Source: an uncultured Acetatifactor sp.
Lineage (GTDB): Bacteria > Bacillota > Clostridia > Lachnospirales > Lachnospiraceae
Direction: 5' to 3'
NCBI GenBank assembly: GCA_934394515.1
Contig: CAKRRU010000015.1
Span: 1 to 32,590, forward strand
Length of the DNA stretch: 32,590 nucleotides
Of this stretch, positions 15,719 to 24,271 are shown in pieces (position 1 is the first letter of the stretch; every line of letters starts with the position of its first letter). Below the pieces are notes generated by a model that was given only the letters and a program-made list of their open reading frames with translations, had not been told where the DNA came from and ran no database searches. Both the position numbers and the translations under genes were made by a program.

Positions 15719-17011
15719 TTAATCTTCAAATCTAACTTTAATACTGTTTGCATGTGCGGTCAAGCCTTCACTCTTTGCAAAAGTTTCAATCTGGGTATGT
15801 ACCTTCTCCAGTGCCTGTCTGGAATAAGAGATGATACTGGTCTTCTTGATAAAATCATCTACATTTACCGGAGAGAAGAATCTTGCAGTACCGTTAGTAG
15901 GCAGGATGTGGTTCGGTCCTGCAAAATAATCGCCCAGAGGCTCGGAAGCGTATTCTCCCAGGAAGATGGCACCGGCATTGCGGATACGTGTCATGGTGTC
16001 AAAAGGATTCCCGGTAATGATCTCCAAGTGCTCGGAGGCAATGGCGTTGGCGGCATCAATGGCATCTTCCATATTGTCAGCCAACAGAATATAGCCGTAA
16101 TTATCCAGGGATTTCTGAATAATGGGGGCACGCTCCAGTACGTTTACAAAACCGTCCACTTCCTCCGATACTTTCTCGGCAAGCTCTTTGGAAGTTGTGA
16201 TCAGAATAGCACTTGCCAGTTCATCGTGCTCTGCCTGGGACAACAGGTCTGCCGCAACATATCTGGGAGTAGCTGTCTCATCCGCCAGCACAAGAATCTC
16301 ACTGGGACCGGCAATGGAGTCGATGCTTACATAGCCATATACTGCTTTTTTGGCAAGCGCAACGAAGATGTTGCCGGGACCGGTGATCTTGTCGACCTTC
16401 GGTACAGACTCGGTTCCAAACGCCATAGCAGCGATAGCCTGCGCACCGCCTACTTTATAAATAGTGTCAACACCCGCGATATCGGCAGCTACCAGAGTTC
16501 CGGGATTGACTTTACCGTCTTTTCCGGGAGGTGTGGTCATAATGATCTCATCCACACCGGCTACCTTGGCAGGAATCACATTCATCAATACGCTGGAAGG
16601 GTACGCTGCCTTGCCGCCGGGCACATAGACTCCGGCTCTCTCAATAGCGGTAATCTTCATGCCCAGGATCGTACCGTCGGGCTTTGCATCAAACCAACTG
16701 TTGCGGAGCTGCTTCTGATGAAACGCACGGATATTTTCCGCTGACTGACGGATCACATCGATCAGCTTCGCATCCATCTGTGCATAGGCCTCGGCAATCT
16801 CTTCCTTTGTAACACGGATGTTCTCTGCAGTTAACGTGAATTTATCGAACTGCAGGGTGTAATCAAACAATGCCCGGTCTCCTTCGGCGCGCACTTTTTC
16901 AATGATCTGATTCACAGTGCTTTCATACTGGGAATAATTGTTCGGACTTCTCTTTAAAAGGTCGTTCAAAATACTCTGTTTTGATTCTTTATCCAATGCT
17001 ACGATTCTCAT
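15719..17011 (-). CDS. hisD: Histidinol dehydrogenase HisD
   Basis: Last two oxidations of histidine synthesis, L-histidinol to L-histidine with 2 NAD+, Zn-dependent. A 430-residue protein with the full family pattern: PGGKAAYPSSVLMNVIPAKVAG, KVGGAQAIAAMAFGTESVPKVD-type signature split across the active site, ITGPGNIFVALAKK, SIAGPSEILVLAD, LLSQAEHDELASAIL (catalytic/Zn Gln-Glu-His) and FAGPNHILPT. Normal length, no lesion. Lies 46 bases downstream of hisG. Confidence 0.98.
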   Translation of the reverse strand: MRIVALDKESKQSILNDLLKRSPNNYSQYESTVNQIIEKVRAEGDRALFDYTLQFDKFTLTAENIRVTKEEIAEAYAQMDAKLIDVIRQSAENIRAFHQKQLRNSWFDAKPDGTILGMKITAIERAGVYVPGGKAAYPSSVLMNVIPAKVAGVDEIIMTTPPGKDGKVNPGTLVAADIAGVDTIYKVGGAQAIAAMAFGTESVPKVDKITGPGNIFVALAKKAVYGYVSIDSIAGPSEILVLADETATPRYVAADLLSQAEHDELASAILITTSKELAEKVSEEVDGFVNVLERAPIIQKSLDNYGYILLADNMEDAIDAANAIASEHLEIITGNPFDTMTRIRNAGAIFLGEYASEPLGDYFAGPNHILPTNGTARFFSPVNVDDFIKKTSIISYSRQALEKVHTQIETFAKSEGLTAHANSIKVRFED

Positions 17012-17057
17012 AACGGTACTCTCCTTTAAATGATCTTTTTATATCTAAAGTGACTGA

Positions 17058-17714
17058 TCAGGACTGGATTTTTAATTGTTCGCGGATAGCTCCTACCAGT
17101 TTGCGTATACGGTCGGCCTCCATCTGCATACTTACCGGATTGACGATCATGCGGGCAGACAGAGGACATACTTCTTCCAAGACTTCCAGACCATTTTCCT
17201 TTAAGGTGGAGCCGGTCTCCACGATATCCACAATGACATCGGACAGCTCTACCAGAGGACCCAGTTCCACAGATCCGTTTAATTTAATAATATCTACGGT
17301 CTGGTGCTTTTTATTGTAAAAATATTCTCTGGCAATATTGGGATATTTGCTGGCTACACGGATCCGCTCATGGTGTTTTAACAGTTCTCTGGCGGAGGCG
17401 GGACCACAGACACACATCCGGCATTTACCGAAGCCCAGATCCAGCACTTCATAAACATTCCGGTTCTCTTCCAGAATCGTATCCTTACCGACCACACCGA
17501 TATCCGCCGCACCGTACTCCACATAAGTCGGAACATCCGGACCTTTCGCCAGGAAAAAGCGCAATTTATATTCTTCGTTGACGAAGATCAGCTTTCGGGT
17601 ATCCTTATCCTTCATTTCTTCACAGGTAATGCCGATCTGTTCGAAAAGCTCCAGTGTCTTTTTGGCAAGTCTACCTTTTCCAAGAGCAAATGTAAGATAT
17701 CTTTCTTCACTCAT
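17058..17714 (-). CDS. hisG: ATP phosphoribosyltransferase HisG, short form
   Basis: First committed step: ATP + PRPP to PR-ATP. At 218 residues this is the short form that lacks the C-terminal ACT-like regulatory domain and needs HisZ. Typical segments: TFALGKGRLAKKTLELFE, DVPTYVEYGAADIGVVGKD, RVASKYPNIAREYF, and the PRPP site DVIVDIVETGSTLKENGL. Its ATG overlaps the hisZ stop by one base (17714), which fits equimolar production of the two subunits. Confidence 0.97.
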   Translation of the reverse strand: MSEERYLTFALGKGRLAKKTLELFEQIGITCEEMKDKDTRKLIFVNEEYKLRFFLAKGPDVPTYVEYGAADIGVVGKDTILEENRNVYEVLDLGFGKCRMCVCGPASARELLKHHERIRVASKYPNIAREYFYNKKHQTVDIIKLNGSVELGPLVELSDVIVDIVETGSTLKENGLEVLEEVCPLSARMIVNPVSMQMEADRIRKLVGAIREQLKIQS

Positions 17715-18859
17715 TACTGCTTTGCCTCCTCGTTCTCAGTGTCCGCGGGAGAAAGTACGATAGGGATGCCTTCCTTTCGTAATTTTGCGGCTTCAGCCAG
17801 CTTTGTCAGGTAATCCGTCTCATCTCCCGCATGATAATACAATACTTTGCCGGGAGCGGGAATGTCGATGTCTACTTTCTGGCGTGACAACGCTTCCAGC
17901 AGATCATCGATGACGATGACGAAACCGATAGCTGCCGCATCCTTGCCGAACTTCCCAAGAAGGTTGTCATAACGACCGCCTTTTACCACAGCATCGCCGA
18001 TACCATAGGTATAGGCTTTGAAAACAACACCGGTATAATATTGATATTTGCTGAGCATTCCGAGATCAAAGGAAATATACTCCGCAACACCATACTGCTC
18101 GAGACGTTTTTTTAGCTTTTCCAGACGCATGATCGCCTGTAAAGAACGATCATTTTTTACCAGTGTCTTGGCATCCTCCAAAGATTCTATACTTTCGAAC
18201 ATATCAGCCAGTTTTAATAAAATGCTGTGATAAGGTTCCGGAATCTGCTTTTGCTCCAATAATTCCTGTGCGGCGAAGAAATTCTTGCCGGAGATACAGG
18301 ATCTCAATTCTTTTTCCGTATCTTCATCCAGACCGGCTTCTTCACAGAGACCGCGGAAATAATCCACTTCTCCGATCGTTACCTGAAATCTGGTCAGACC
18401 GGCACTCTTCAGTGCTTCGATCACCATACTGATCACTTCGGCATCCGCCTCTACGGAAGGGTCACCGATGAGCTCGGCACCCATCTGGGTTACTTCTTTC
18501 AGTTTACCCTGCAGATTGGAAGTGTTCGTGAAGGTGTTGCCGTTGTAGCTGAAACGCAAAGGCAGCTTTTCTTCCATAAAATATTTTGCGGCACAGCGGG
18601 CGATGGACGGTGTAAAGTCCGGACGAAGTACCAGCGTATTTCCTTCTTTGTCAAAAAATTTGTACAGTTCCTTACTGGGAGTGGTTCCGATCTCTTTGGA
18701 GAAGACATCGAAAAACTCTATGGAAGGTGTCTGGATATCCTCGTATCCGAAGCAATGGATCGCCTTTTGTAATTTCTGTTCCACTGCCAGCTTTCTGGCA
18801 TATTCCTTACCATAAATATCCCGGACTCCTTCCGGTGTATGCAAAAGTTTGTTGTTCAT
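17714..18859 (-). CDS. hisZ: ATP phosphoribosyltransferase regulatory subunit HisZ
   Basis: A 381-residue histidyl-tRNA-synthetase paralogue without anticodon-binding domain; it forms the HisGZ hetero-octamer and mediates histidine feedback. The class II core is visible: HTPEGVRDIYGKEYARKL at the N-terminus, IQTPSIEFFDVFSKE, LRPDFTPSIARCAA, and FDLGMLSKYQYYTGVVFKAYTYGIGDAVVKGGRYDNLLGKFG spread over about 255-305. The extra-long helical middle and absence of a C-terminal anticodon domain separate it from HisS. First gene of the his operon, 70 bases from the predicted start of transcription. Confidence 0.95.
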   Translation of the reverse strand: MNNKLLHTPEGVRDIYGKEYARKLAVEQKLQKAIHCFGYEDIQTPSIEFFDVFSKEIGTTPSKELYKFFDKEGNTLVLRPDFTPSIARCAAKYFMEEKLPLRFSYNGNTFTNTSNLQGKLKEVTQMGAELIGDPSVEADAEVISMVIEALKSAGLTRFQVTIGEVDYFRGLCEEAGLDEDTEKELRSCISGKNFFAAQELLEQKQIPEPYHSILLKLADMFESIESLEDAKTLVKNDRSLQAIMRLEKLKKRLEQYGVAEYISFDLGMLSKYQYYTGVVFKAYTYGIGDAVVKGGRYDNLLGKFGKDAAAIGFVIVIDDLLEALSRQKVDIDIPAPGKVLYYHAGDETDYLTKLAEAAKLRKEGIPIVLSPADTENEEAKQ

Positions 18860-18893
18860 ATGTTTTCCTCAATCTGTATACTTTAATACATTA

Positions 18894-18923
18894 ACGTGCT
18901 ACCATATTATCATGGTAATACGT
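18894..18923. promoter_or_regulatory. Two-tier 30-bp dyad, candidate his operator
   Basis: Perfect TACCAT-N6-ATGGTA (18900-18917), flanked at equal distance by ACGT on both sides (18894-18897 and 18920-18923). It begins about 12 bases downstream of the -10, so it covers roughly +6 to +36 of the his transcript. This is a classical repressor position. A histidine-responsive repressor is the natural candidate, but none is encoded in the window. Confidence 0.6.
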
Positions 18924-18935
18924 GAAACTATTTGT

Positions 18936-18964
18936 AGTATACTAGGTGACCTCTCTGCTGTCAA
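18936..18964 (-). promoter_or_regulatory. Sigma-A promoter of the his operon
   Basis: Minus strand: consensus TTGACA (18959-18964), a 17-base spacer and TATACT (18936-18941). It lies between the recU stop and hisZ. The leader is only about 70 bases, too short for a His T-box. No terminator is seen between recU and this promoter. Confidence 0.82.
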
Positions 18965-18986
18965 GGCAAAAAACATCGCGGACCGT

Positions 18987-19523
18987 TTAATCTTCCCGGT
19001 CTTCCAGATCTTTTTTCAGAATATCCAGGTAAGGAACCAGGATTCCCTGATGTTTCGGGATAATATATTCCGGGTTCAATTCTTCAAAGCGAAAGCTTTT
19101 TCGTCCGCCCTCCTGTGCTCTGTCCCAGAAAAAACGGAGCATTTCATAAGGCAGGTAATATAGCAGATCCTTGTGACTGTAAAAGATCAGGAAGAAAGAA
19201 ATTCCGCCCTGTTTCTCAAACTGTCGCATGAATTCTACCTGATGCGGATGAATGTTCTGCAGGGAGAACGTATCTACAGCACATTCTTTTGCGTCAAAGC
19301 AGACAGGAATCCCCTGCACAGCGCCGATATAGTCCACAGTACTCTTCTGCTCAAAAAAAGCAAGCGTGATCTGTCTGCTTTCTTTATCCATTTTTACCGG
19401 AGTTATAGGGGTTGGAATCTTCTGGATCAGTGCAAGACCGGCTTCCGCATATTTTTCATTGGTGCGGTTGACCATGTCTTCTAATGTGGATCCGCGAAGC
19501 CCCCGGGTATTCCAGGTTGCCAT
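18987..19523 (-). CDS. recU: Holliday junction resolvase RecU
   Basis: Resolves Holliday junctions in recombination and segregation in Gram-positive bacteria; replaces RuvC there. The 178 residues carry the family pattern: NTRGLRGSTLEDMVNRTNEKY at the N-terminus, KIPTPITPVKM, then the nuclease centre KSTVDYIGA (D64) and VCFDAKEC (D77, E80, with K79). The C-terminal part (PYEMLRFFWDRAQEGGRKSF) is also RecU-like. It follows the RluA-type synthase gene by 17 bases and is the last gene before the his promoter. Confidence 0.93.
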   Translation of the reverse strand: MATWNTRGLRGSTLEDMVNRTNEKYAEAGLALIQKIPTPITPVKMDKESRQITLAFFEQKSTVDYIGAVQGIPVCFDAKECAVDTFSLQNIHPHQVEFMRQFEKQGGISFFLIFYSHKDLLYYLPYEMLRFFWDRAQEGGRKSFRFEELNPEYIIPKHQGILVPYLDILKKDLEDRED

Positions 19524-19540
19524 CGTGATAATCTTCCTTT

Positions 19541-20563
19541 CTAGCAGGCACTGTCCGGTGTCAGATTAAGAGCCTGCAGGATCTCTGCAAATTTATGCGG
19601 AAGCGGTGCCGTAAAGGTTTTGCCGCTGACCTTTGCCAAAGGCCCCTCTTTACGTTCAGGGAAACATACTCTGCCGGAATGTAACAACTGATGATGCAGT
19701 GAGAAGTCTGTCTGCATTTTACGGTTTAGTTTCAGGTCACCGTATTTTGTGTCACCGATGAGAGGATGTCCTGTACTTGCAAGGTGTGCGCGGATCTGGT
19801 GTGTCTTGCCGGTAACCAGTTCCACAGACAGCAGTGTATATTCTCCCGAAACGGCCATGGGCGTATAAATCGTGCGAATATAAGAGGCTTCTTCCGGGAA
19901 CAGGGGCTTTTGCGGAAAGACACGGACGGTATTGGTCTTTTCATCTTTGACCAGATAACCTTCCAGCGTACTCTCCCGAAGGATCTTTCCTTTGCAGATG
20001 GTCTGATAGTATTTTTTAATAGACCGGTCTTTGATGATCTGTCCGAGAGCCTGGGATCCGGCAAGGGTTTTGCCGCATAAAACGATTCCGCTGGTATTGC
20101 GATCCAGGCGGTTACATACGGATGGATGGAACGTTGACAGATCGGATTCTGTGATTGCATTTGTTTTTAACAGATGTCCGATCAGCCATTCGTTCAGGGA
20201 GAGATCCTCCGGCTTTGCCTTCTGAGAAAGAATTCCGGCCGGTTTATTCAACAGAAGAATATCGTTATCTTCATAAATCACACTGATACCTTTCAGACGA
20301 TCATAAGCTTTTTTATAGCCGGATATATCTTCTGAAGTCTGTTGTCCGCAAAGGGAAGCATAGGTTTCTTCGGCGAAAAAACATTTGATTTCATCGCCCG
20401 CTTCCAGAAGTTCCTTCCCTTCTGCCTTTTTACCGTTTAAGGTTATATTTTTCTTGCGCAGCATTTTATACAGGAATCCGGTTCCTGCGTTAGGCAGCGC
20501 CTTTTTCAGAAATTTGTCCAGTCTTTGACCGGCATGGTTTTTACCGATTGTAAGTACCTGCAT
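19541..20563 (-). CDS. RluA-family (RluC/RluD-type) pseudouridine synthase
   Basis: Converts specific uridines of 23S rRNA (or tRNA) to pseudouridine. The 340 residues comprise an S4 RNA-binding domain (about 1-70, QRLDKFLKKALPNAG) and the synthase domain from about 95, with the catalytic Asp in CNRLDRNTSGIVLCGK (D154 from this start). LLNKPAGILSQ and TGKTHQIRAHLASTGHPLIGDTKYG are diagnostic of RluA-type enzymes. An upstream in-frame GTG at 20575 is possible, but it lies almost on the AAGGAAAGG Shine-Dalgarno site; ATG 20563 is preferred. The exact target uridines cannot be assigned. Confidence 0.92.
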   Translation of the reverse strand: MQVLTIGKNHAGQRLDKFLKKALPNAGTGFLYKMLRKKNITLNGKKAEGKELLEAGDEIKCFFAEETYASLCGQQTSEDISGYKKAYDRLKGISVIYEDNDILLLNKPAGILSQKAKPEDLSLNEWLIGHLLKTNAITESDLSTFHPSVCNRLDRNTSGIVLCGKTLAGSQALGQIIKDRSIKKYYQTICKGKILRESTLEGYLVKDEKTNTVRVFPQKPLFPEEASYIRTIYTPMAVSGEYTLLSVELVTGKTHQIRAHLASTGHPLIGDTKYGDLKLNRKMQTDFSLHHQLLHSGRVCFPERKEGPLAKVSGKTFTAPLPHKFAEILQALNLTPDSAC

Positions 20564-20581
20564 ACATCCCCACACCTTTCC

Positions 20582-21166
20582 TTACAGAGCTACACTTTTC
20601 AAGGTCTGACAGATGCCGGCCGTGAGTTCCGGCTGCGCGGGAAGCTCTTTTAACTGATCACATCTTGTCAGATATTTATCCAGATCATTGAATATCTTAA
20701 CCGACACTTCTCTGTAGTTATCTTTTTTTAAGATATCCTGAATATGTTTATAAAAGGGCTGCTCTGTAAATTTAGGATCATCGGTGTACCCGCAGATCGT
20801 ATTGCCGCAGATCGTCAGATGATGGATACAATAATTCTTTTCATAAGAAGTGAATACCATATCATAGAGCCCGGTAAGTCCTCCGGTATGGGCTGCAATT
20901 TGCGCTGCCTCTTTTTCATCACATCCGCGGTAACGCAAAAACATGATCATTTCTACCAGACTTTTACACGCCGGCAGACATCCCAGTACAGCCACAATCG
21001 TAAGAAGATTTTCTCTGCTTCCGGTGCTCACCCAGCCTGCGATAAACAGAGACAGGGAAATGATAAAATAAAGCACGGTACGTAAAATCTCATATCTTTT
21101 CTGCGTATGAAGATAATTTCTGGTTCCTTTAAAAGAATCTGTTGAAAACATTCTTTTTAATTGCAT
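20582..21166 (-). CDS. Conserved-looking membrane protein, unknown function
   Basis: I do not recognise this 194-residue protein. After a basic N-terminus it has two hydrophobic segments (VLYFIISLSLFIAGWV and LLTIVAVLGCLPACKSLVEMIMFL, about 40-85), then a ~120-residue soluble C-terminal region with several Cys/His (NYCIHHLTICGNTICGYT) and a helical end. ATG 21166 is chosen because AAGGAG lies ten bases upstream; an in-frame upstream start at 21202 would overlap the rsuA-type gene by 29 bases. It is sandwiched between two pseudouridine synthase genes with gaps of 7 and 18 bases, so it is co-transcribed with them. No enzymatic motif is seen. Confidence 0.75.
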   Translation of the reverse strand: MQLKRMFSTDSFKGTRNYLHTQKRYEILRTVLYFIISLSLFIAGWVSTGSRENLLTIVAVLGCLPACKSLVEMIMFLRYRGCDEKEAAQIAAHTGGLTGLYDMVFTSYEKNYCIHHLTICGNTICGYTDDPKFTEQPFYKHIQDILKKDNYREVSVKIFNDLDKYLTRCDQLKELPAQPELTAGICQTLKSVAL

Positions 21167-21173
21167 AAAGCAT

Positions 21174-21890
21174 TTACTCCTTCGTCTTGTTCTGTAATTC
21201 ATATAATGCAGTGATCTCGGCGTCTGTCAGCAGACGGTACTCTCCGCGGGACAACGCGAGATCCAGGCTGACCGGGCCAAAGCGGATCCGTTCAAGCTCC
21301 AAAACTTGATTTTCTATTGCCTGAAGCATGCGTTTTACCTGATGGAATCGGCCCTCGTGTATGGTGAGCAGAAGGTCACCGTTTTTTGAAATCTCAGCCT
21401 TTGCCGGTGCGGTAGGCTTTTCATCACCGATATCCAGCCCGTTCTCCAGACGCTGCAGATCAGAAGCGGAAAGCTTATTTTTTGTTTTTACCAGATAGGT
21501 TTTATCCACATGCTTTTTAGGAGACAGCAGATCATGCGCCAGCGCTCCGTCATTGGTCAACAATAATAATCCGGTGGTGTCCTTGTCCAGACGTCCTACC
21601 GGAAAGAGGGATTTCTGCTCCGGTACCGCAAGGAGACTGATTACCGTGGGCGCGGTATTGTCATTGGTCGCAGAGACCACGCCTTTCGGTTTATTCAGCA
21701 TATAGTAAGTATATTTCCGATAATGCAGTTCCTGTCCCTGAAAGGCAACAATATCTGTTTCTTCATTAACTTTTACATCCGGTTTTTTTGCAGTCAGGCC
21801 ATTGACGGTCACAAGGCCTTTTTTGATATAATCTTTCACCTGACTGCGTGTACCGATATTCTGGTCACATAAAAATTTGTCCAAACGCAT
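21174..21890 (-). CDS. rsuA: RsuA/RluB-family pseudouridine synthase (probably 16S U516)
   Basis: A 238-residue enzyme: S4 domain (RLDKFLCDQNIGTRSQVKDYI, about 1-60) followed by the RsuA-type catalytic domain with D102 in VGRLDKDTTGLLLLTNDG and the GRFHQVKRML motif near the C-terminus. Domain order and length fit 16S rRNA pseudouridine-516 synthase; RluB/RluE-type specificity is not excluded. First gene of a minus-strand unit with the unknown membrane protein, the RluA-type synthase and recU. A TATACT hexamer lies at 21931-21936, but no good -35 is visible. Confidence 0.9.
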   Translation of the reverse strand: MRLDKFLCDQNIGTRSQVKDYIKKGLVTVNGLTAKKPDVKVNEETDIVAFQGQELHYRKYTYYMLNKPKGVVSATNDNTAPTVISLLAVPEQKSLFPVGRLDKDTTGLLLLTNDGALAHDLLSPKKHVDKTYLVKTKNKLSASDLQRLENGLDIGDEKPTAPAKAEISKNGDLLLTIHEGRFHQVKRMLQAIENQVLELERIRFGPVSLDLALSRGEYRLLTDAEITALYELQNKTKE

Positions 21891-21959
21891 TTTTTCTTTC
21901 CTGAGACTTAATTTCTATTTTGGGGCATATAGTATACAAACTCTTTGAGGATGCAAATC
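21891..21959. promoter_or_regulatory. Divergent control region, rsuA-type gene / ylbJ-like gene
   Basis: A 69-base gap between divergent starts. Overlapping -10-like hexamers exist on both strands around GTATAC (minus TATACT at 21931-21936; plus TATAGT at 21928-21933). Neither has a convincing -35, so only the region, not exact promoters, is supported. Confidence 0.35.
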
Positions 21960-22874
21960 ATGAAAAAAACTGCCGGAACCGTTTTCTTTCTCATAATGAC
22001 TGTCTGCATCCTGACCCATTCTGCACAAAGCCTTGCTTATGCGGCATTAGGTCTTCAATTATGGTATGAAAAGATGGTGCCGGTACTTCTTCCGTTTATG
22101 ATCTTGTCGGGAACACTGATCCACATGGGACTTGTTCCCGTGCTGCTTTGTCCGGTAAGACCTTTTTTCGAAAGATTTTTTCGTCTGTCCGAGCAGGCTG
22201 TTTATGTTATTTTAATGGGATTCCTGTGCGGTTTCCCCATGGGTGCGAGAACCATTGCGGATTTCCGGAACAGGCAGGAACTCTCTGTATGGGAAGGGCA
22301 ATATTTACTTGCTTTTTGTAATAACCTGGGGCCTGTTTATTTTGTAAGTTTTGTGCTGCCGCTTTTACACAGAAAGCTGATATTGCCATATCTCATCGGT
22401 ATGTACGGCATCCCGCTTATATACGGCTTGTTCCTGCGCTATACTGTTTTTCATGACCATATTTCCGGCGGCACCGGTTTCTTCTGCAAAACGGCTCATT
22501 CCATGTCCTTAGCGGATGCACTGGATGATGCAGTGAACGCTTCCGGCAGAAACATCCTGCAGCTTGGAGGCTATATGATCTTTTTCAACCTGCTCAATCT
22601 CCTGCCGGCACTTTTTCTGCATAACAGCTACAGATATGCACCGTTATTGGAGATCAGCGGTGGGCTGAAACTTCTGGGTGACCGCTGCCCGATATATACT
22701 TTATTGCTTCTGCCTGTCGGCGGTCTATGCTGCATTGCCCAGACCGGCAGCTGTATCCGCGATACCGGTCTGTCCTTGAAGAAATATATTATCGATAAAG
22801 CGATTCTGACAATACTTACGGGAATCTATTATCTCGGATGGTTTCTGCTGTCTCCGGAGACGTTTCTGCTGTGA
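21960..22874 (+). CDS. YlbJ-like sporulation integral membrane protein
   Basis: A 304-residue polytopic protein with about seven hydrophobic segments. The signature region is GFLCGFPMGARTIADF, followed by YLLAFCNNLGPVYFVSFVL, which matches the nucleoside-recognition/gate-type fold of YlbJ. A second copy of the Gly-rich pattern is near 250 (LLLPVGGLCCIAQTGSCIRDTG). In B. subtilis ylbJ is next to coaD and rsmD; here those genes lie 2-3 kb away on the other strand, a partly kept neighbourhood. ATG 21960 has GAGG nine bases upstream; in-frame TTG and ATG starts 9-15 bases earlier are less likely. It overlaps the amidase gene tail-to-tail by 46 bases. Implies a spore former, but does not prove it. 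Confidence 0.8.
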   Translation: MKKTAGTVFFLIMTVCILTHSAQSLAYAALGLQLWYEKMVPVLLPFMILSGTLIHMGLVPVLLCPVRPFFERFFRLSEQAVYVILMGFLCGFPMGARTIADFRNRQELSVWEGQYLLAFCNNLGPVYFVSFVLPLLHRKLILPYLIGMYGIPLIYGLFLRYTVFHDHISGGTGFFCKTAHSMSLADALDDAVNASGRNILQLGGYMIFFNLLNLLPALFLHNSYRYAPLLEISGGLKLLGDRCPIYTLLLLPVGGLCCIAQTGSCIRDTGLSLKKYIIDKAILTILTGIYYLGWFLLSPETFLL

Positions 22875-24250
22875 TTCTTACGTCTGCGTTTCCGGTGTCT
22901 GCTCTGCTGCATCTGATACAGCAAAAAGACGATCAAAAACATTACAACCAGAATAACACAGATAATCAGAAAAACACCAAAGTTAACTTCTTTTTTTTCT
23001 TCGGCAGATGTCTTTACCTTACCGGCGGTATCTGCCATGGTGATGACGGCGGCAGTTGCTTCTGCGGTTTCTGAAGTTTCAGCGGTTGTCCCTGTCTCTT
23101 GTCCGGAGCCCAGGGATGCCTCCGCAGCCTTTTCCTGATCGATAAAAGGCTGTGTAAAGGTGACCGGTTCGCTCTCTGTAAACAGGTCTGCCTGGTTATA
23201 ACCACGGACGGTGACCACCGGCTGTTCTCCCTTTGTAAAAGTTACGGAAAAGGTAAAAGTGTCGGCGTAGGTTCCGGTCATGATATCCAGTTCCGGCCAG
23301 GGAATCAGCTCCGAATAGGTTTTCCCGCCGTCTGTACTGTAATCATAATACATCATAGGACAATCGTAGTCCGTTGCTGTCACTTCCAGAGTAACTTCTC
23401 CGGTGTCATAGTCTGCGTCTTTTAATGATAAAAGGCAGATATCCGGTTCTGTTTTATCCCTTACAGTGGCAGGAAGAATGGATTGCAATGAGACTTCCGG
23501 AAGATCATCCGCCTCTTTACTGTAATCGACACCCAGAGAGGTACTGGACAATCCGAAATACTTTGCTACAGACAAAGCATCTGCTCTGCCAAAAGCTTTC
23601 CAGTCTTCTTCCGTCTGACAATAAGGAATATCTCTCGTTTCATCTACATGACAATGTTCAATGATCGTGGAGGGTACGGACCTTACAGTACATTCTCTGA
23701 TGATTCCGTAGTAATCATCTCCGGCATCATTGAGCTTTGTCTTGACTCCCCGCAGAAACAATCCCATATTCTGCATCTGCTGCATCTGCTCCCAGCCGAA
23801 CTGATAACCGTATGCGTTGTAAGGCTGGACTGAAGAGATCCATGTTTCCGAACCGAAAAGTTTATGATCTGCGGATGCGTTGTAATGAATGCTGAACAGG
23901 AAATCTGCATTATGTTCCGCCGCATATTCCGCACGGTCGGCCAGAGACATCGATACATCCTCTGTATGTGTCAGGTAGACATCCACATTGTCATATTTTA
24001 TTAATTCTTCATACATTGCCATGACCGTTACCATAGTCATTTTCTTTTCCTGCGCAGGCCCTTCCAGAGTGCCTTCGTTATCTCCGCCATGTCCCGGATC
24101 AATAACAATAGTAACGCGCTCTCCGGTTTCCTGGGCTCTGGGAGCTGCTTTCGCTTCCAGAGCGTGATCAAAAAAACAGACTGCCGCAAGACTGACCGCA
24201 CAGATCATTGTCCTGACTAACAGCCCTTTTTGCATTTTCATAACTTTCAT
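22829..24250 (-). CDS. Secreted N-acetylmuramoyl-L-alanine amidase (Amidase_3), C-terminally anchored
   Basis: Cleaves the MurNAc-L-Ala bond of peptidoglycan. Of 473 residues, about 1-36 are a signal peptide (LLVRTMICAVSLAAVCFF...AKA-AP). The Amidase_3 domain spans about 45-235 with Zn ligands H54 (IDPGHGG), E68 (QEKKM), H122 (FSIHYNAS) and catalytic E198 (TIIEHC). Residues about 265-370 are a beta-rich Ig-like module (YYDYSTDGGKTYSE). A Thr/Ala/Glu-rich linker follows, then a membrane helix (424-446) and a basic cytosolic tail (RHRKRRRKNH). This architecture would hold the enzyme on the outer membrane face. AAGGA ten bases before ATG supports the start. It overlaps the ylbJ-like gene by 46 bases and starts only about 20 bases after a strong terminator. 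Confidence 0.9.
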   Translation of the reverse strand: MKVMKMQKGLLVRTMICAVSLAAVCFFDHALEAKAAPRAQETGERVTIVIDPGHGGDNEGTLEGPAQEKKMTMVTVMAMYEELIKYDNVDVYLTHTEDVSMSLADRAEYAAEHNADFLFSIHYNASADHKLFGSETWISSVQPYNAYGYQFGWEQMQQMQNMGLFLRGVKTKLNDAGDDYYGIIRECTVRSVPSTIIEHCHVDETRDIPYCQTEEDWKAFGRADALSVAKYFGLSSTSLGVDYSKEADDLPEVSLQSILPATVRDKTEPDICLLSLKDADYDTGEVTLEVTATDYDCPMMYYDYSTDGGKTYSELIPWPELDIMTGTYADTFTFSVTFTKGEQPVVTVRGYNQADLFTESEPVTFTQPFIDQEKAAEASLGSGQETGTTAETSETAEATAAVITMADTAGKVKTSAEEKKEVNFGVFLIICVILVVMFLIVFLLYQMQQSRHRKRRRKNHSRNVSGDSRNHPR

Positions 24251-24271
24251 TTTATCGGATTCCTTATTTTT

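Noticed and set aside
15752..16744. Long plus-strand open frame (330 codons) opposite hisD
   Set aside because: It is antisense to a complete, highly conserved hisD, has no Shine-Dalgarno site worth noting and no recognisable motifs; its length follows from hisD codon bias.
18860..18986. T-box or attenuator leader for the his operon
   Set aside because: The leader from the predicted start is only about 70 bases and lacks a His-codon run or terminator/antiterminator pair; the dyad has no T-run after it.
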